A stretch of 64,000 nucleotides of DNA. Source: Acetobacteraceae bacterium (GTDB lineage: Bacteria; Pseudomonadota; Alphaproteobacteria; Acetobacterales; Acetobacteraceae). Positions 43,777-54,916 of this stretch are shown in pieces. Position 1 is the stretch's first letter; the number at the start of each line of letters is the position of its first letter. The notes under the pieces are model-generated. The model was given only the letters and a program-made list of their open reading frames with translations. It did not search any database and was not told the DNA's origin. The position numbers were made by a program, and so were the translations under genes. The stretch is taken from the NCBI GenBank assembly GCA_947475245.1, contig CANJLW010000012.1:1-64000 (forward strand), in the 5' to 3' direction.

Positions 43777-45363
43777 ATGAAACACTCTCGCCGACTGGCT
43801 GCCCTGGCGTTCGCCCTGGCCCTGGCATGGCCCGGCCTCGCCAAGGCGCAAACCATCCGCGCCGTCATGAACGGCGACCTGCGCAGCCTCGACCCGCTCT
43901 GGACCATCGCCCCGCAAACCCGCGTACACGCCTACATGGTCTACGACACGCTGCTCGGCACGGACGAGGCCATGCAAATCCGCCCGCAAATGGTCGATCG
44001 CTGGACCATAAGCGACGACCGCATGGTATATACCTTCACCCTGCGCGACCGGCTGGCGTTTTCCGACGGCGCGCCGGTTACCTCGGCCGACGTCGTCGCG
44101 TCGCTCAAACGCTGGATGGTCGTCGATTCCGCCGGGCAATACGTGGCCGAAGCGCTGGCCGCGCTGGAAACCCTCGATGCGAAGACCTTCGTCATTCGGC
44201 TGAACAAACCATTCCCGCAGTTGCTGTACAGCCTCGCCAAACCGTCCGCCGTGCCGACCTTCATCTTTCCCGCCCGCGTCGTCGACGGACTGCCGGCGAA
44301 CAAGCAACTGGCCGACCCCACCGGTTCCGGCCCGTTCATCCTGAAGCGCGATGAATGGGTGGCCGGCAGCAAGGTCGTTTACACCCGCAACCCCGGCTAT
44401 ATCCCGCGCGACGAAAAACCGTCGTCGATCGCCGGCGGCAAGCATGTCTATGTCGATCGCGTCGAATGGCTGAACATCACCGACGCCGCCACGCAAAACG
44501 CCGCGTTGCAGACCGGAGAGATCGATTTCATCCAGTTCGCCCCGCCCGATCTGATCGCCAGCCTGCGCAAGACCAAGGGCGTGATCGTCCGCCCGCTATG
44601 GCCCGTCGGCATCCAGGGCCATATGCGGCTGAACTGGACCAACCCGCCCTTCGACAATCAGGGCATACGCCACGCCATCCATAACTTCGTGCATCAGCCC
44701 GACATGATCATGGCCGTGATGGGCAACATGCAGGACGGCAAGGTCTGCGGCGCCATGGCCATGTGCGGCTCCGCCGCCGGATCGGAGGAAGGGGCGGAAC
44801 TGCTGCTGTCTACCGACCCCGAGCCGGTTCGCCTGAAGCGCGGCATCGAAATGATGCGCGCCGCCGGCTACAAGGGCGAACCGATCGTGGTCCTGGACGC
44901 CACCGATCAGGTCATGCAGCACAATGCGACGCTCGTGCTGGTCGAAGCCATGCGCAAGGCCGGCGTGAACGTCGATCTGCAAACCGTCGATTGGGGCACG
45001 GTCACGTCGCGCCGCACGATCAAGGGCCCCGGGCCGAACGGTTGGCACATCGTCATGACCACCGGCGGGCAGGTGGCGGGCGCGAATCCGGCGTTTTCAA
45101 TTCTGTCCCCCGCGCGCTGCGAGAAATCCTTCCCCGGCTGGCCCTGCGATCAGCGCTACGAAGACCTGCGCGCCGCCTGGCTGAACGAAGCCGATCCGGT
45201 CAAGGCGCGCACCCTGGCGGTCGGCATTCAGAAGCGCGGGATGGAGATCGGCCACTCCATCCCCTATGGCGAATACCTGCTGCCCGCCGCCTGGCGCGAT
45301 ACTCTGGAAGGCGTGGTCAACATCCCCGAACACGTCGTGTTCTGGGGCATGAAAAAGCGCTGA
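43777..45363 (+). CDS. ABC transporter substrate-binding protein, family 5 (peptide/glutathione type)
   Basis: 528 residues. Signal peptide about residues 1-26 ('LAALAFALALAWPGLAKA'), then 'DLRSLDPLWTIAPQTRVHAY', 'YTFTLRDRLAFSDGAPVTSA' and 'PTGSGPFILKRDEWVAGSK', the DppA/OppA pattern. It binds a peptide or similar ligand in the periplasm. No permease or ATPase genes are adjacent, so the rest of the transporter is elsewhere. A GAGGAA lies nine bases before the start at 43777; five codons upstream is another ATG. Confidence 0.88.
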   Translation: MKHSRRLAALAFALALAWPGLAKAQTIRAVMNGDLRSLDPLWTIAPQTRVHAYMVYDTLLGTDEAMQIRPQMVDRWTISDDRMVYTFTLRDRLAFSDGAPVTSADVVASLKRWMVVDSAGQYVAEALAALETLDAKTFVIRLNKPFPQLLYSLAKPSAVPTFIFPARVVDGLPANKQLADPTGSGPFILKRDEWVAGSKVVYTRNPGYIPRDEKPSSIAGGKHVYVDRVEWLNITDAATQNAALQTGEIDFIQFAPPDLIASLRKTKGVIVRPLWPVGIQGHMRLNWTNPPFDNQGIRHAIHNFVHQPDMIMAVMGNMQDGKVCGAMAMCGSAAGSEEGAELLLSTDPEPVRLKRGIEMMRAAGYKGEPIVVLDATDQVMQHNATLVLVEAMRKAGVNVDLQTVDWGTVTSRRTIKGPGPNGWHIVMTTGGQVAGANPAFSILSPARCEKSFPGWPCDQRYEDLRAAWLNEADPVKARTLAVGIQKRGMEIGHSIPYGEYLLPAAWRDTLEGVVNIPEHVVFWGMKKR

Positions 45364-45512
45364 AGCAACAATAAGACCGGGCGACCCTTGCGGCGGTCGT
45401 CCGGAACGAAACATTGACCGCGCCAAACCGCCCGATATCCTCCCCCGCGCCGGCAGTTGTTCGGCGCCGCCACGCCTGCGCGCGACGGCCGATCACGCAG
45501 ACGGAGCCGGAC

Positions 45513-46190
45513 ATGGAATTCGAGACCCTGGTGAACTCCCGCCGCAGCGTCCGCGGCTATAAGTCCGATCCGGTACCGCGCGCGGTGATCGAGGACGTGA
45601 TCGCGCTCGCCAAGGGCGCGCCGTCGTCGATGAACAGCCAACCCTGGCACGTGCATGTGCTGACCGGCGCGCCGCTGGAAGAGGTGCGGCGGCGCAATAC
45701 CGAGATGATGCTGGCCGGTGCCAAGCCGCATCGCGAAATCCTGACCCATGGCCCGTACGAGGGCATCCACCGCGACCGTCAGGTCGGCATCGCCATGCAG
45801 TTGTTCGCGGCGATGGGGATAGAACGGCACGACAAGGAACGCCGACAGGATTGGGTCATGCGCGGCTTTCGCCAGTTCGACGCGCCGGTATCCCTCGTCC
45901 TGACCTACGACCGCGTGCTGGACCCGGGGGCGACATGCCATTTCGACCTGGGCGCGCTTTCGTACGGTATCTGCCTCGCGGCCTGGGATCGCGGGCTGGG
46001 AACGGTGGTGAACGGGCAGGGGATCATGCGTTCCGACATCGTCCGCGACGTGGCGCGGATCCCTGACGATGAGGTCATCATGACCTGCATCGCGATGGGC
46101 TACCCGGATGACGACTTCGCCGCGAACGCGGTCAAGGCGGTGCGGGAACCGAATGACCGCTTCGTGCACTACGTGGGCTTCGCGGAGTAG
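45513..46190 (+). CDS. Nitroreductase family protein (NfnB/RdxA-like)
   Basis: 225 residues. 'FETLVNSRRSVRGYKSDPVP' and 'GAPSSMNSQPWHVHVLTG' are the FMN-binding N-terminal motifs, 'CHFDLGALSYGICLAAWDRG' and 'IAMGYPDDDF' the later ones. An FMN-dependent NAD(P)H reductase; the substrate cannot be inferred. The start at 45513 fits the family start; the preceding in-frame residues do not. Confidence 0.88.
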   Translation: MEFETLVNSRRSVRGYKSDPVPRAVIEDVIALAKGAPSSMNSQPWHVHVLTGAPLEEVRRRNTEMMLAGAKPHREILTHGPYEGIHRDRQVGIAMQLFAAMGIERHDKERRQDWVMRGFRQFDAPVSLVLTYDRVLDPGATCHFDLGALSYGICLAAWDRGLGTVVNGQGIMRSDIVRDVARIPDDEVIMTCIAMGYPDDDFAANAVKAVREPNDRFVHYVGFAE

Positions 46191-47554
<1,364 letters not shown>

Positions 47555-47555
<1 letters not shown>

Positions 47556-48763
47556 TGGCCGGACCGGGCTTTTCCCAACGTCTGGGCCGGGTGGAAGTCG
47601 CCGCGAGCGTGGCGATGACCATCAAGGCGCGCGAACTGCGCGCCGCCGGCAAGAATGTGGTGACCCTGACGACCGGGGAGCCGAACTTCGACTCCCCGCC
47701 GCACGCGATCGAGGCGGCGCATCAGGCGGCCCTGAAAGGGGACACCAAATACCCGCCCCAGGACGGCACCCTGGCGTTCAAAAAGGCGATCCAGGAAAAG
47801 TTCAAGCGCGACAGCGGCATCGACTACGCGCTCGACGAAATTTGCGTCGGCAACGGCGGCAAGCAGGTGCTGTTCAACGCCATCATGTGCACCGTCGATC
47901 CGGGGGATGAGGTCGTGATCCCCGTCCCGTCCTGGATCGCCTATGCGCAGATGACCCAGCTGTGCGAGGGGGAGCCGGTGTTCGTCTCCTGCTCCCAGAA
48001 CAACGGCTTCCGCCCGCGGCCCGAGGATATCGACGCGGCGATCACGCCGAAGACGAAGTGGCTGGTGCTGAACAGCCCGAACAACCCGACCGGCGCGGTC
48101 TGCACGGCCGATGACCTGCGCGCGATCGCCGCCGTGATGCGCAAGCACCCGCATGTCTGGATCCTCTGCGACGACATGTACGAGCATCTGATTTTCGGCG
48201 GCTACGAACACGCGACGATGGTGCAGGTGGCGCCGGACCTGAAGGACCGCGTGCTGACGGTTTCCGGCGTGTCGAAGACCTATGCGATGACGGGCTGGCG
48301 CATCGGCTTCGCCGGCGGCCCGAAAGCCCTGGTCAAGGCGATGGTAAACATGCAGGGGCAGGCGACCGCGGGGATTTCCACCGTAGGCATGGCCGCCGCC
48401 GTCGCCGCGCTGAACGGTCCGCAGGACGGCGCGCGCGAACAGAGCGTGGCCTATAAGCGCCGGCGCGACATCGCGGTGGAAATGTTGAACGCCGCCCCCG
48501 GCATTTCGTGCCACAAGCCGGAAGGCGCGTTCTACGTGTTCCCGAATGTCGCGGGATGCCTGGGCAAGACCACCGCGGGCGGGCGCAAGCTGAACAACGA
48601 CGAAGACGTGTGTCTGGCACTGTTGGAAGAACACTACGTCGCCACGGTTCACGGCGCCGCCTATCACATGAGCCCGTATCTGCGCATCAGCACGGCCACC
48701 GCCGACGATGAACTGATCGAGGGGCTGAAGCGCATCCAGACCTTCTGCGAAGGCCTGCATTGA
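47555..48763 (+). CDS. Aspartate-type class I aminotransferase, copy 2
   Basis: 402 residues, clearly duplicated from the upstream gene: shared segments include 'KRDSGIDY', 'VLFNAI', 'TPKTKWLVLN' and '[18 protein letters not shown]'. The substrate-region residues differ ('LTTGEPNFDSP', 'QATAGISTVGMAAAVAALNG'). Coupled upstream by TGATG and downstream by TTGA, so three genes are translated in line. The two copies could act on different amino acids or form a heterodimer. Confidence 0.92.
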
Positions 48764-49662
48764 CGGCGGGAGTCGCGATCCGCCCGGGTCGCGACTCCGA
48801 GTCCGAAGCGCTGATCGCGCTGATCTGGTCCTGCTGGTCGCTGTATCCGGGAATCCGGATGGATGTGGACCGGGAAATGCCGGAGATGCGGGCCCTGGCC
48901 ACCTGGTATGCGCAAAAGGGCGGCGCGCTTTGGGTGACGGAAGCGGCGGGGCACGTGGTCGGGATGATCGCGACCTGCCCGTTGCACGACGGCACCTGGG
49001 AGATTTGTCGGGTCTATGTCGACCCGGAACGGCACGGCAGCGGATTGGCCCACGCGCTGCTGGACACCGCCGAAGCCCACGCCATCCAATCGGGCGCACA
49101 ACGTCTGGAATTATGGAGCGATACACGCTTCGAACGGGCACATCGATTTTATCAGAAACGATCCTATGTCAGATCGGGACCGGTCCGCGTCCTGCGCGAC
49201 ATCTCGAACTCCCTGGAATTCGGCTATGCCAAGCCGATCCAGGGCGTTGAAGTTCTGGACGCCGCGGCAGCCGTTTCGGCGGAGCAGCGATCGCCGGCAA
49301 TCGCCGGTTCCTGGCGTCTCGTGGCAAGCGGATCGGCGGTCGTACTGGCGGGATGGCGCGACGGCGTCCTGGCCGGAACCGCGACGCTGACCTTGGCTGA
49401 ACCGCATCGCGGCGAAGTTGTCGACCTGTCTGTCGATCCGGAATTTCGTCGACGCGGCCTGGGGCGCGCGCTGATGACGCGGTTGGAGCATGAGGCCAAG
49501 GCGAGCGGACGCCATCTGCTGACCGCCTACACGCTGGTCGGGGAACCGCTGGAGCGACTGTTGGATGACAGCGGCTGGACCGCCCTGGGCACAATCCCCC
49601 TCTACGCCCTCCGCCCCGACAAATCCCCCGCCGATGCTCGGCTTTTCTGGAAGGCGCTCTAA
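48760..49662 (+). CDS. Tandem GNAT acetyltransferase
   Basis: 300 residues with two GNAT domains. The first (about 5-155) has the acetyl-CoA loop 'VYVDPERHGSGLAHALLD'; the second (about 180-295) has 'LSVDPEFRRRGLGRALMTRL'. The start is a TTG overlapping the aminotransferase stop (TTGA), an unusual start codon supported by the coupling. Presumably acetylates a small molecule from the aminotransferase pathway. Converges with the next gene with a four-base overlap. Confidence 0.82.
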   Translation: MTAGVAIRPGRDSESEALIALIWSCWSLYPGIRMDVDREMPEMRALATWYAQKGGALWVTEAAGHVVGMIATCPLHDGTWEICRVYVDPERHGSGLAHALLDTAEAHAIQSGAQRLELWSDTRFERAHRFYQKRSYVRSGPVRVLRDISNSLEFGYAKPIQGVEVLDAAAAVSAEQRSPAIAGSWRLVASGSAVVLAGWRDGVLAGTATLTLAEPHRGEVVDLSVDPEFRRRGLGRALMTRLEHEAKASGRHLLTAYTLVGEPLERLLDDSGWTALGTIPLYALRPDKSPADARLFWKAL

Positions 49663-50498
49663 TCCTCCGCCGCGATCCGATCCCACAGGGCGCGGATCAT
49701 GTCCTTCATGACGATCGACTCCGCCCAGCGGTCGGACAACTCGTAGCCGTCAGCACCGGTGATCGCATACGTCGGCGGACCGAGTTCGCAGAGGAAGGTG
49801 AAGACCGCATCCGGCGCGGCGCGTTTGCGCCAGGAGCGGATGGCATACTCCCACCAGCCCATGAACAGCTCCACCCAGCCTTGATGCTGGGGAAAGCCGA
49901 GTTGGACCTGGATCTGCTCGCGACTGGCGACGCGCCCGTGCAGGCCCCAGCAATTGTCGAGGATCCGATGCATCAGCGCATGGTTCTCGGCCGAAACCGG
50001 CCATGCGAACTCCCGCCCCACAAGGTAGTGCGAGATGTCGCCGGTCAGGCGCAGATCCGGGAAGCAGTCGAGCAGATGCAGGGTGAAGAACAGATCGGTG
50101 GTCATCCGATCGCGGTGCGTCTCGATATGCACCGCCACCCCGGCTGCGTCCGCCAGACGCCGCCATCCCTCGATGAAGGGAATGCAGTCTTCCAGTCGAT
50201 AGGGACGGATGTCCGGTTGCAGGTTGACGTGATCCGCGCCGAGTTCGCGCACCAGCGCCAGTACCGGTGCCAGATCGGCGACGGAGCGCGGGTAGCACTG
50301 CGCCTGCCAGGTCATGGCGTTGGCGCGCAGAAAGTCGGTGACCTCCCGCGCATAGGCCGGATCGACGAAGCGCACGCCCGCGCCGTCGAAACCGGCGTCG
50401 CGGATCATCTCCAACTGCGTGCGCAACGGCCATTCGGCGCCGTCGGGACGACGGCGCTCCATGGCCCAGAGCGACTGATAGACCGCGAGGGTTTGCAC
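49659..50498 (-). CDS. Xylose isomerase-like TIM-barrel protein
   Basis: 279 residues of the sugar phosphate isomerase/epimerase superfamily. 'LEMIRDAGFDGAGVRFVDP', 'GADHVNLQPDIRPYRLEDCI', 'AAGVAVHIETHRDRMTTDLF' and 'DLRLTGDISHYLV' contain the metal-binding Glu, Asp and His. Substrate unknown. Probably in one operon with the MmgE/PrpD gene upstream (21-base gap). Confidence 0.82.
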   Translation of the reverse strand: MQTLAVYQSLWAMERRRPDGAEWPLRTQLEMIRDAGFDGAGVRFVDPAYAREVTDFLRANAMTWQAQCYPRSVADLAPVLALVRELGADHVNLQPDIRPYRLEDCIPFIEGWRRLADAAGVAVHIETHRDRMTTDLFFTLHLLDCFPDLRLTGDISHYLVGREFAWPVSAENHALMHRILDNCWGLHGRVASREQIQVQLGFPQHQGWVELFMGWWEYAIRSWRKRAAPDAVFTFLCELGPPTYAITGADGYELSDRWAESIVMKDMIRALWDRIAAED

Positions 50499-50519
50499 GG
50501 TTCGGTGTCCCGGCTTCGG

Positions 50520-51917
50520 CTACTCGCCGGCCATCCGCGCCGGAAGCACCGGGGCGGCGAGCCGCATCAGGCTTGATACATCCGCCGCCGTGTCGACCGC
50601 GAGCACGGCGTCGGCCAGCGCCCCGGCGCGATCGGCGCCGAGAATGGCATCGGTCAGGCCGGAGAATTTGGCCTTCAGTTCGACGGCGGTCAGGAAGTTG
50701 GCGGGCTCTCCCTTGGGGATCACCACTTTCTGCTCAAACGTGCGGTTGCCCGCCTGAATGGTCAGCTTGCCCGACATGTTGGTGGGGAACTCGTCCTCGA
50801 TCTCCTGATCGAACTCGCAGGTGACCTTGGGCAGCATGGCGCGGATGGTGGGATCGTCGAGCAGCTTGTAGCTGTCCCAGCCCATCGCGCCGGTCGCGAG
50901 CGCGGCGGAAATCACGAACGGGCCGCTGAACTGGCCGTCGACGACGTTTTGCGGATTGGCCTTCTTCTCGGCCGGCGCGCCGATCAGCAGCATGCCCGAC
51001 TTCGGCAGGCCGAGACGGATGGAGGTGATGTCGCCGGGCTTGAAGTCGTTTGCCGCGCGCAGCGACAGGGCGGCGTCGATGCCGGCATGGCCGTAGCGGC
51101 AGGACGGGTAGGGCTTAACGGCGGTGTTCATCAGTTCGAACACGGTGCCGAGGTCCTGCACCGCGCGTTCCGGCGTCGGGTTCGGCGCATAGGCGCGCAT
51201 GAAGCCGTGCTTGCCTTCCAGGGCTTCCGCCGCGCCCTTGAACCCTTCGCGCACCAGCGTCGCGGCCATCAGGCCGTTGACCGCCGCCCAACCGACCTGG
51301 GAGCGCTTCGTCCACGCGCCGTTGGCCAGGAATTGCAGGCTGCCGGCGCATTGCGACAGCACCGCGCCCATCGCGCCGGCGACGCCGTCGGCATCCAGGC
51401 CGAACACGCGTGCCGCCGCCGCCGCCGCGCCGAACGCACCGCAGGTCGCGGTGGGATGGAACCCGCGGTCGTAATGTTCGCCGGCCGGCAAGGCGAGCGC
51501 GACGCGGCAGGTGACTTCGTAGCCCGCGACGATGGCGGCCAGCACGTCGGCACCGGACGCGCCCACCATCTCTCCGGCGGCAAGCGCCGCGGGGATCACC
51601 GGCGCGCCGGGATGCAGCGAGCCGGCGGCATGGGTGTCGTCGAAGTCCAGCGAGTGCGCGAGCGCACCGTTCAGGAAGGCGGCGCCGGTCGGCGTATAGC
51701 GGGCGCTGTCGCCGAACACGCCGAAGTTGCCGTTCGCCATGCCCATCGCGCGCGCCGTGGCGACGAAGGAGGCGGTGCTTTCGGCGTCATGCCGAGCACG
51801 AACGATATTGCCGACGAGGTCGAGGAGGAGATAGCGGGCGCGGGTGACCACGTCCGGCGGCAGATCGGCCAGTTTGATGTTGGCGCAGAACGCTGAGAGT
51901 TGGCTGGTGACGCCCAT
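50520..51917 (-). CDS. MmgE/PrpD family protein
   Basis: 465 residues. 'LDFDDTHAAGSLHPGAPVIP' is the family signature; 'HYDRGFHPTATCGAFGAAAA' and 'KPYPSCRYGHAGIDAALSL' follow in order. The family includes 2-methylcitrate dehydratase, cis-aconitate decarboxylase and immune-responsive gene 1. No prpB or prpC is nearby, so propionate catabolism is not indicated; a dehydratase or decarboxylase of an organic acid is plausible. Confidence 0.9.
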   Translation of the reverse strand: MGVTSQLSAFCANIKLADLPPDVVTRARYLLLDLVGNIVRARHDAESTASFVATARAMGMANGNFGVFGDSARYTPTGAAFLNGALAHSLDFDDTHAAGSLHPGAPVIPAALAAGEMVGASGADVLAAIVAGYEVTCRVALALPAGEHYDRGFHPTATCGAFGAAAAAARVFGLDADGVAGAMGAVLSQCAGSLQFLANGAWTKRSQVGWAAVNGLMAATLVREGFKGAAEALEGKHGFMRAYAPNPTPERAVQDLGTVFELMNTAVKPYPSCRYGHAGIDAALSLRAANDFKPGDITSIRLGLPKSGMLLIGAPAEKKANPQNVVDGQFSGPFVISAALATGAMGWDSYKLLDDPTIRAMLPKVTCEFDQEIEDEFPTNMSGKLTIQAGNRTFEQKVVIPKGEPANFLTAVELKAKFSGLTDAILGADRAGALADAVLAVDTAADVSSLMRLAAPVLPARMAGE

Positions 51918-51991
51918 GGCGACGGGACCTCCTGAGTTTGATGCAATGTGCCGTATTACGACGATGCTGTGAAGTTAGCGCGCGGGATCAT

Positions 51992-52519
51992 TCAACGCGC
52001 GTAGAGCGCGGTCAGCGGGATGGAGACGCCGATTTCCGGCAGCGGCAATGCCGCGTCCAGGCCGGCTATTGTTTCGGCCTCCCACAGGTTTGAGCGGCGG
52101 CGCACGACGATTTCCGGGCGGTCTGTTTCAAGGATGACATAGGCCAGGATCGACGGGACGGCGCCATACTCAACGGCCTTGACGCGCCGGTCGGTCAGCG
52201 CGGTGGACGGCGAGATGACTTCGAAGACGATCGTCGGTTCGACGGTGTCGCTTTCGTCGTCCTGGCCGCAGGAAACGCTGGCGTCGGGATAGCGCACCCG
52301 GCCGGGCGTAAGCACTTTCAACTCGGACCCGATCGCTTCGCAGGGGGGCTGCACGCGGTTTGCAAGCGCGGTTGTCAAGCGTGTGACAATCCGCGCATGC
52401 CGAAGGCTCCCCCCGGTCATCGCCAGGGGTTGGATGCCGTCGAATTCGTAGCGCAGGGGTTGGTCACGCTCCCACGCCAGGAATTCGTCGACACTCAACG
52501 GCGCGATCGATGCACTCAT
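51992..52519 (-). CDS. Uma2-family (DUF820) endonuclease-like protein, copy 2
   Basis: 175 residues. 'LSVDEFLAWERDQPLRYEFD', 'GRVRYPDASVSC', 'VEPTIVFEVISPSTALTDRR' and the end 'PEIGVSIPLTALYAR' align well with the copy at 40 kb. The start at 52519 is chosen because the family begins there. Role unknown. Confidence 0.85.
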   Translation of the reverse strand: MSASIAPLSVDEFLAWERDQPLRYEFDGIQPLAMTGGSLRHARIVTRLTTALANRVQPPCEAIGSELKVLTPGRVRYPDASVSCGQDDESDTVEPTIVFEVISPSTALTDRRVKAVEYGAVPSILAYVILETDRPEIVVRRRSNLWEAETIAGLDAALPLPEIGVSIPLTALYAR

Positions 52520-52599
52520 ACCGGCCTCATGCGATTTAACCGCGATAGTGGCGCGTGGCGGCAGGATTGCCCAGAACAATCGACGTCAAACCATCGCGG

Positions 52600-53688
52600 T
52601 CAGGCGTTCATGCCGCGCACCGCCTCGACGACTGCGCGGGTGACCTCTTTGGTGGTGGCGGTGCCGCCAAGGTCGGGCGAAAGGATGCCCGCGGCACAGA
52701 CTTGTTCGACCGCGCGCATCAGCAGATCGGCGCCGGCCTTTTCCCCCAGATGCTCCAACATCATAGCTGCGGTCCAGAAGCTGGCGACCGGGTTGGCGAT
52801 ACCCTTGCCGGTGATGTCAAACGCGCTGCCGTGGATGGGCTCGAACATCGACGGGGATCGGCGCTCGGGGTCGATATTGCCGGTGGGCGCGATGCCGAGG
52901 GAGCCGGCAAGCGCGGCGGCAAGGTCGGAGAGGATATCGGCGTGCAGGTTGGTGGCGACAACCGTATCGATGCTGCGCGGACGCAGCACCATGCGCATGG
53001 TCATCGCATCGACCAGTTCCTTATCCCAGGTCACATCCTTGTAATCGTGGCTGACCAGGGCGGCGATCTCGTCCCAGAACACCATGCCGTGCTTCTGCGC
53101 GTTCGACTTGGTGACCACCGTCAGATGCTTGCGCGGACGGGATTGGGCGAGGGCAAAGGCGTGGCGCATGATCCGTTCCACCCCGCGGCGGGTGAAGATG
53201 GCGACTTCGGTCGCCACTTCCTCCGGCAGGCCGCGATGGGTGCGTCCGCCCTGACCGGCATACTCGCCCTCGGAGTTTTCCCGCACGATCACCCAATCCA
53301 GGTCGCCCGGCCCGACATTGCGCAGCGGGGAGGTGACACCGTGCAGGATGCGGGTGGGGCGGACATTGGCGTACTGGTCGAAGCCCTGGCAGATCTGCAA
53401 ACGCAGACCCCAGAGGGAGATGTGGTCGGGAATATTGGGATCGCCGACGGCGCCGAAATAGATCGCATCCGCCGTGCGCAGCCAGGCCAGACCGTCGGCG
53501 GGCATGAATTCGCCATGCTTGCGGTACCAGTTCGACCCCCAGTCATAGTGATCGACGATCAGCGAGAACCCACCGTCCTTGGAGGCGACGGCGTCCAGTA
53601 CCTCCAATCCGGCGGAGATGACCTCCGGGCCGATACCGTCGGCGGGCAGGGAGGCGATGCGGTGCTTGCGGGGTTCGGCGGGCGTCAT
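52600..53688 (-). CDS. Tartrate/D-malate dehydrogenase-type (isopropylmalate dehydrogenase family)
   Basis: 362 residues. 'PADGIGPEVISAGLEVLDAV' starts the domain, 'VRENSEGEYAGQGGRTHRGL' is the substrate region with the form seen in TtuC/DmlA rather than LeuB, and 'HGSAFDITGKGIANPVASFW' the NAD site. Metal-dependent oxidative decarboxylation of tartrate or D-malate. It lies near the MmgE/PrpD and TIM-barrel genes, all in the same direction, which suggests a hydroxy-acid catabolic cluster. Confidence 0.9.
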   Translation of the reverse strand: MTPAEPRKHRIASLPADGIGPEVISAGLEVLDAVASKDGGFSLIVDHYDWGSNWYRKHGEFMPADGLAWLRTADAIYFGAVGDPNIPDHISLWGLRLQICQGFDQYANVRPTRILHGVTSPLRNVGPGDLDWVIVRENSEGEYAGQGGRTHRGLPEEVATEVAIFTRRGVERIMRHAFALAQSRPRKHLTVVTKSNAQKHGMVFWDEIAALVSHDYKDVTWDKELVDAMTMRMVLRPRSIDTVVATNLHADILSDLAAALAGSLGIAPTGNIDPERRSPSMFEPIHGSAFDITGKGIANPVASFWTAAMMLEHLGEKAGADLLMRAVEQVCAAGILSPDLGGTATTKEVTRAVVEAVRGMNA

Positions 53689-54107
53689 GGGCGGGTCCTT
53701 CAGGCGGGTGGGTTCGGTCTCTCTTGGTGCCCGAGGTTATTCCACCGCGCGGGGCGGGAGGCGAGGGGGCGTGTCGATGCTTACGCGCGAAAATGCCTCT
53801 CGAGCCGATTATCCCGTTCATCGTTTGCGTCCGCTCGGTGTGTCCCAGCCTGATATTCCGGCGGAGGGCTCGCCGGTCGACTGCTCAGATATCCGAGGAA
53901 GATCGCCACGTAGCAATTGGCGCGGCACTGGCGATTGGGTAGTACGGTTGGATGGCCGTAGACCCCCGAATATCCAGCATTTCCATGATGATCCCCAACA
54001 GGTGGCGCGGTACGATTTCGCCCGGATGGACGACCGGGCGACGGCAATGCGGGGCACCTCCGCGTCGTGTAGACTGTTCGGACGAGCAGGTCGCGCAACC
54101 CGTGAGT
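53689..54107. other. Region without a recognisable gene
   Basis: Leader of the dehydrogenase gene, then about 400 bases with several overlapping frames on both strands, none with family features or a good ribosome site. It runs into the repeat array and may be its degenerate start, since GTGAGTAAAACCTCATGCGCC at its right end matches the repeat. Confidence 0.5.
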
Positions 54108-54785
54108 AAAACCTCATGCGCCGTGAGAAGCCGATTGGACCGGAATGCCAACACGACCGGTGTGAGTCCCAAAACGGCTGGGCGTAGTCAGCTTGGCCAA
54201 ACGACCGCCCCCGACGCCCGCGATCGGATTGTGCCGAATTTTCGGGGGAATTACCTCATGCGCCCTGAGAATGCGGTTCAGCGTCCGGCACCAGGCGGAC
54301 GCGGCCACCGGCTCAACGATACCGTGCACCGCTCGGCCGATTTAAAACCTGAAGGCAAAACTCCATGCGCCGTGAGAAACCGATCGGACCGGAAAGCCCG
54401 CACGACTGCCTCCGCTGCCCGCGATCGGCACGCGCCGCTTTGTCGGGGGAATAACCTCATGCGCCGTGAGGACCGGGATCGGCGTCCGGCACTAGGCGCG
54501 CGCGGCCACCCGCTCGACACTGCGGTGCTCCGCTGGGTGGATGTAAAACCTGATGGTAATACTCCATGCGCCGTGAGAATCCGATCGCACCGGAAAGCCC
54601 GCACGACTGCCTCCGCTGCCCACGATCGGCGCGCGCCGCTTTGCCGGGGGAAGAACCTCATGCGCCCTGAGAATGGGGATCGGCGTCCAGCGCCAGGCGC
54701 GCATGGCCGCCGGCACAACGGAACGGTGCTCCGCCGGGCGGACGCAAATCCTGAAGGCAAAACTCCATGCGCCGTGAGAAGCGAC
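54108..54785. repeat. 201-bp tandem repeat array with an internal two-part structure
   Basis: A block around CATGCGCCGTGAG or CATGCGCCCTGAG recurs. ATG positions are 54114, 54258, 54365, 54459, 54566, 54660 and 54767. Two interleaved series (54258/54459/54660 and 54365/54566/54767) each have a period of exactly 201 bases, with alternate spacings of 107 and 94; the first copy is irregular. The spacer is also repeated (for example 'CCGCACGACTGCCTCCGCTG'). CTCATG-CGC-CGTGAG can pair as a six-pair stem with one G-U. 201 is divisible by three, so frames stay open on both strands (+ 53952-54920, - 54278-54862), but neither gives a recognisable protein. Confidence 0.85.
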
Positions 54786-54916
54786 CCTCCCGCCGGGACG
54801 ATCACCCAACGGTCGCGGCACCAGCCAAACGCCCAATCCAAGCCTCCCCAGGCAAAAGCCAATCGCCATGCTCGTCGGTGTGGAAGCGCCGCTGCCTACA
54901 GTGCTAGAACAGGCGC

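Noticed and set aside
54108-54785. CRISPR array
   Set aside because: Repeat period 201 bases with spacers that are themselves repeated; no short uniform repeats or cas genes.
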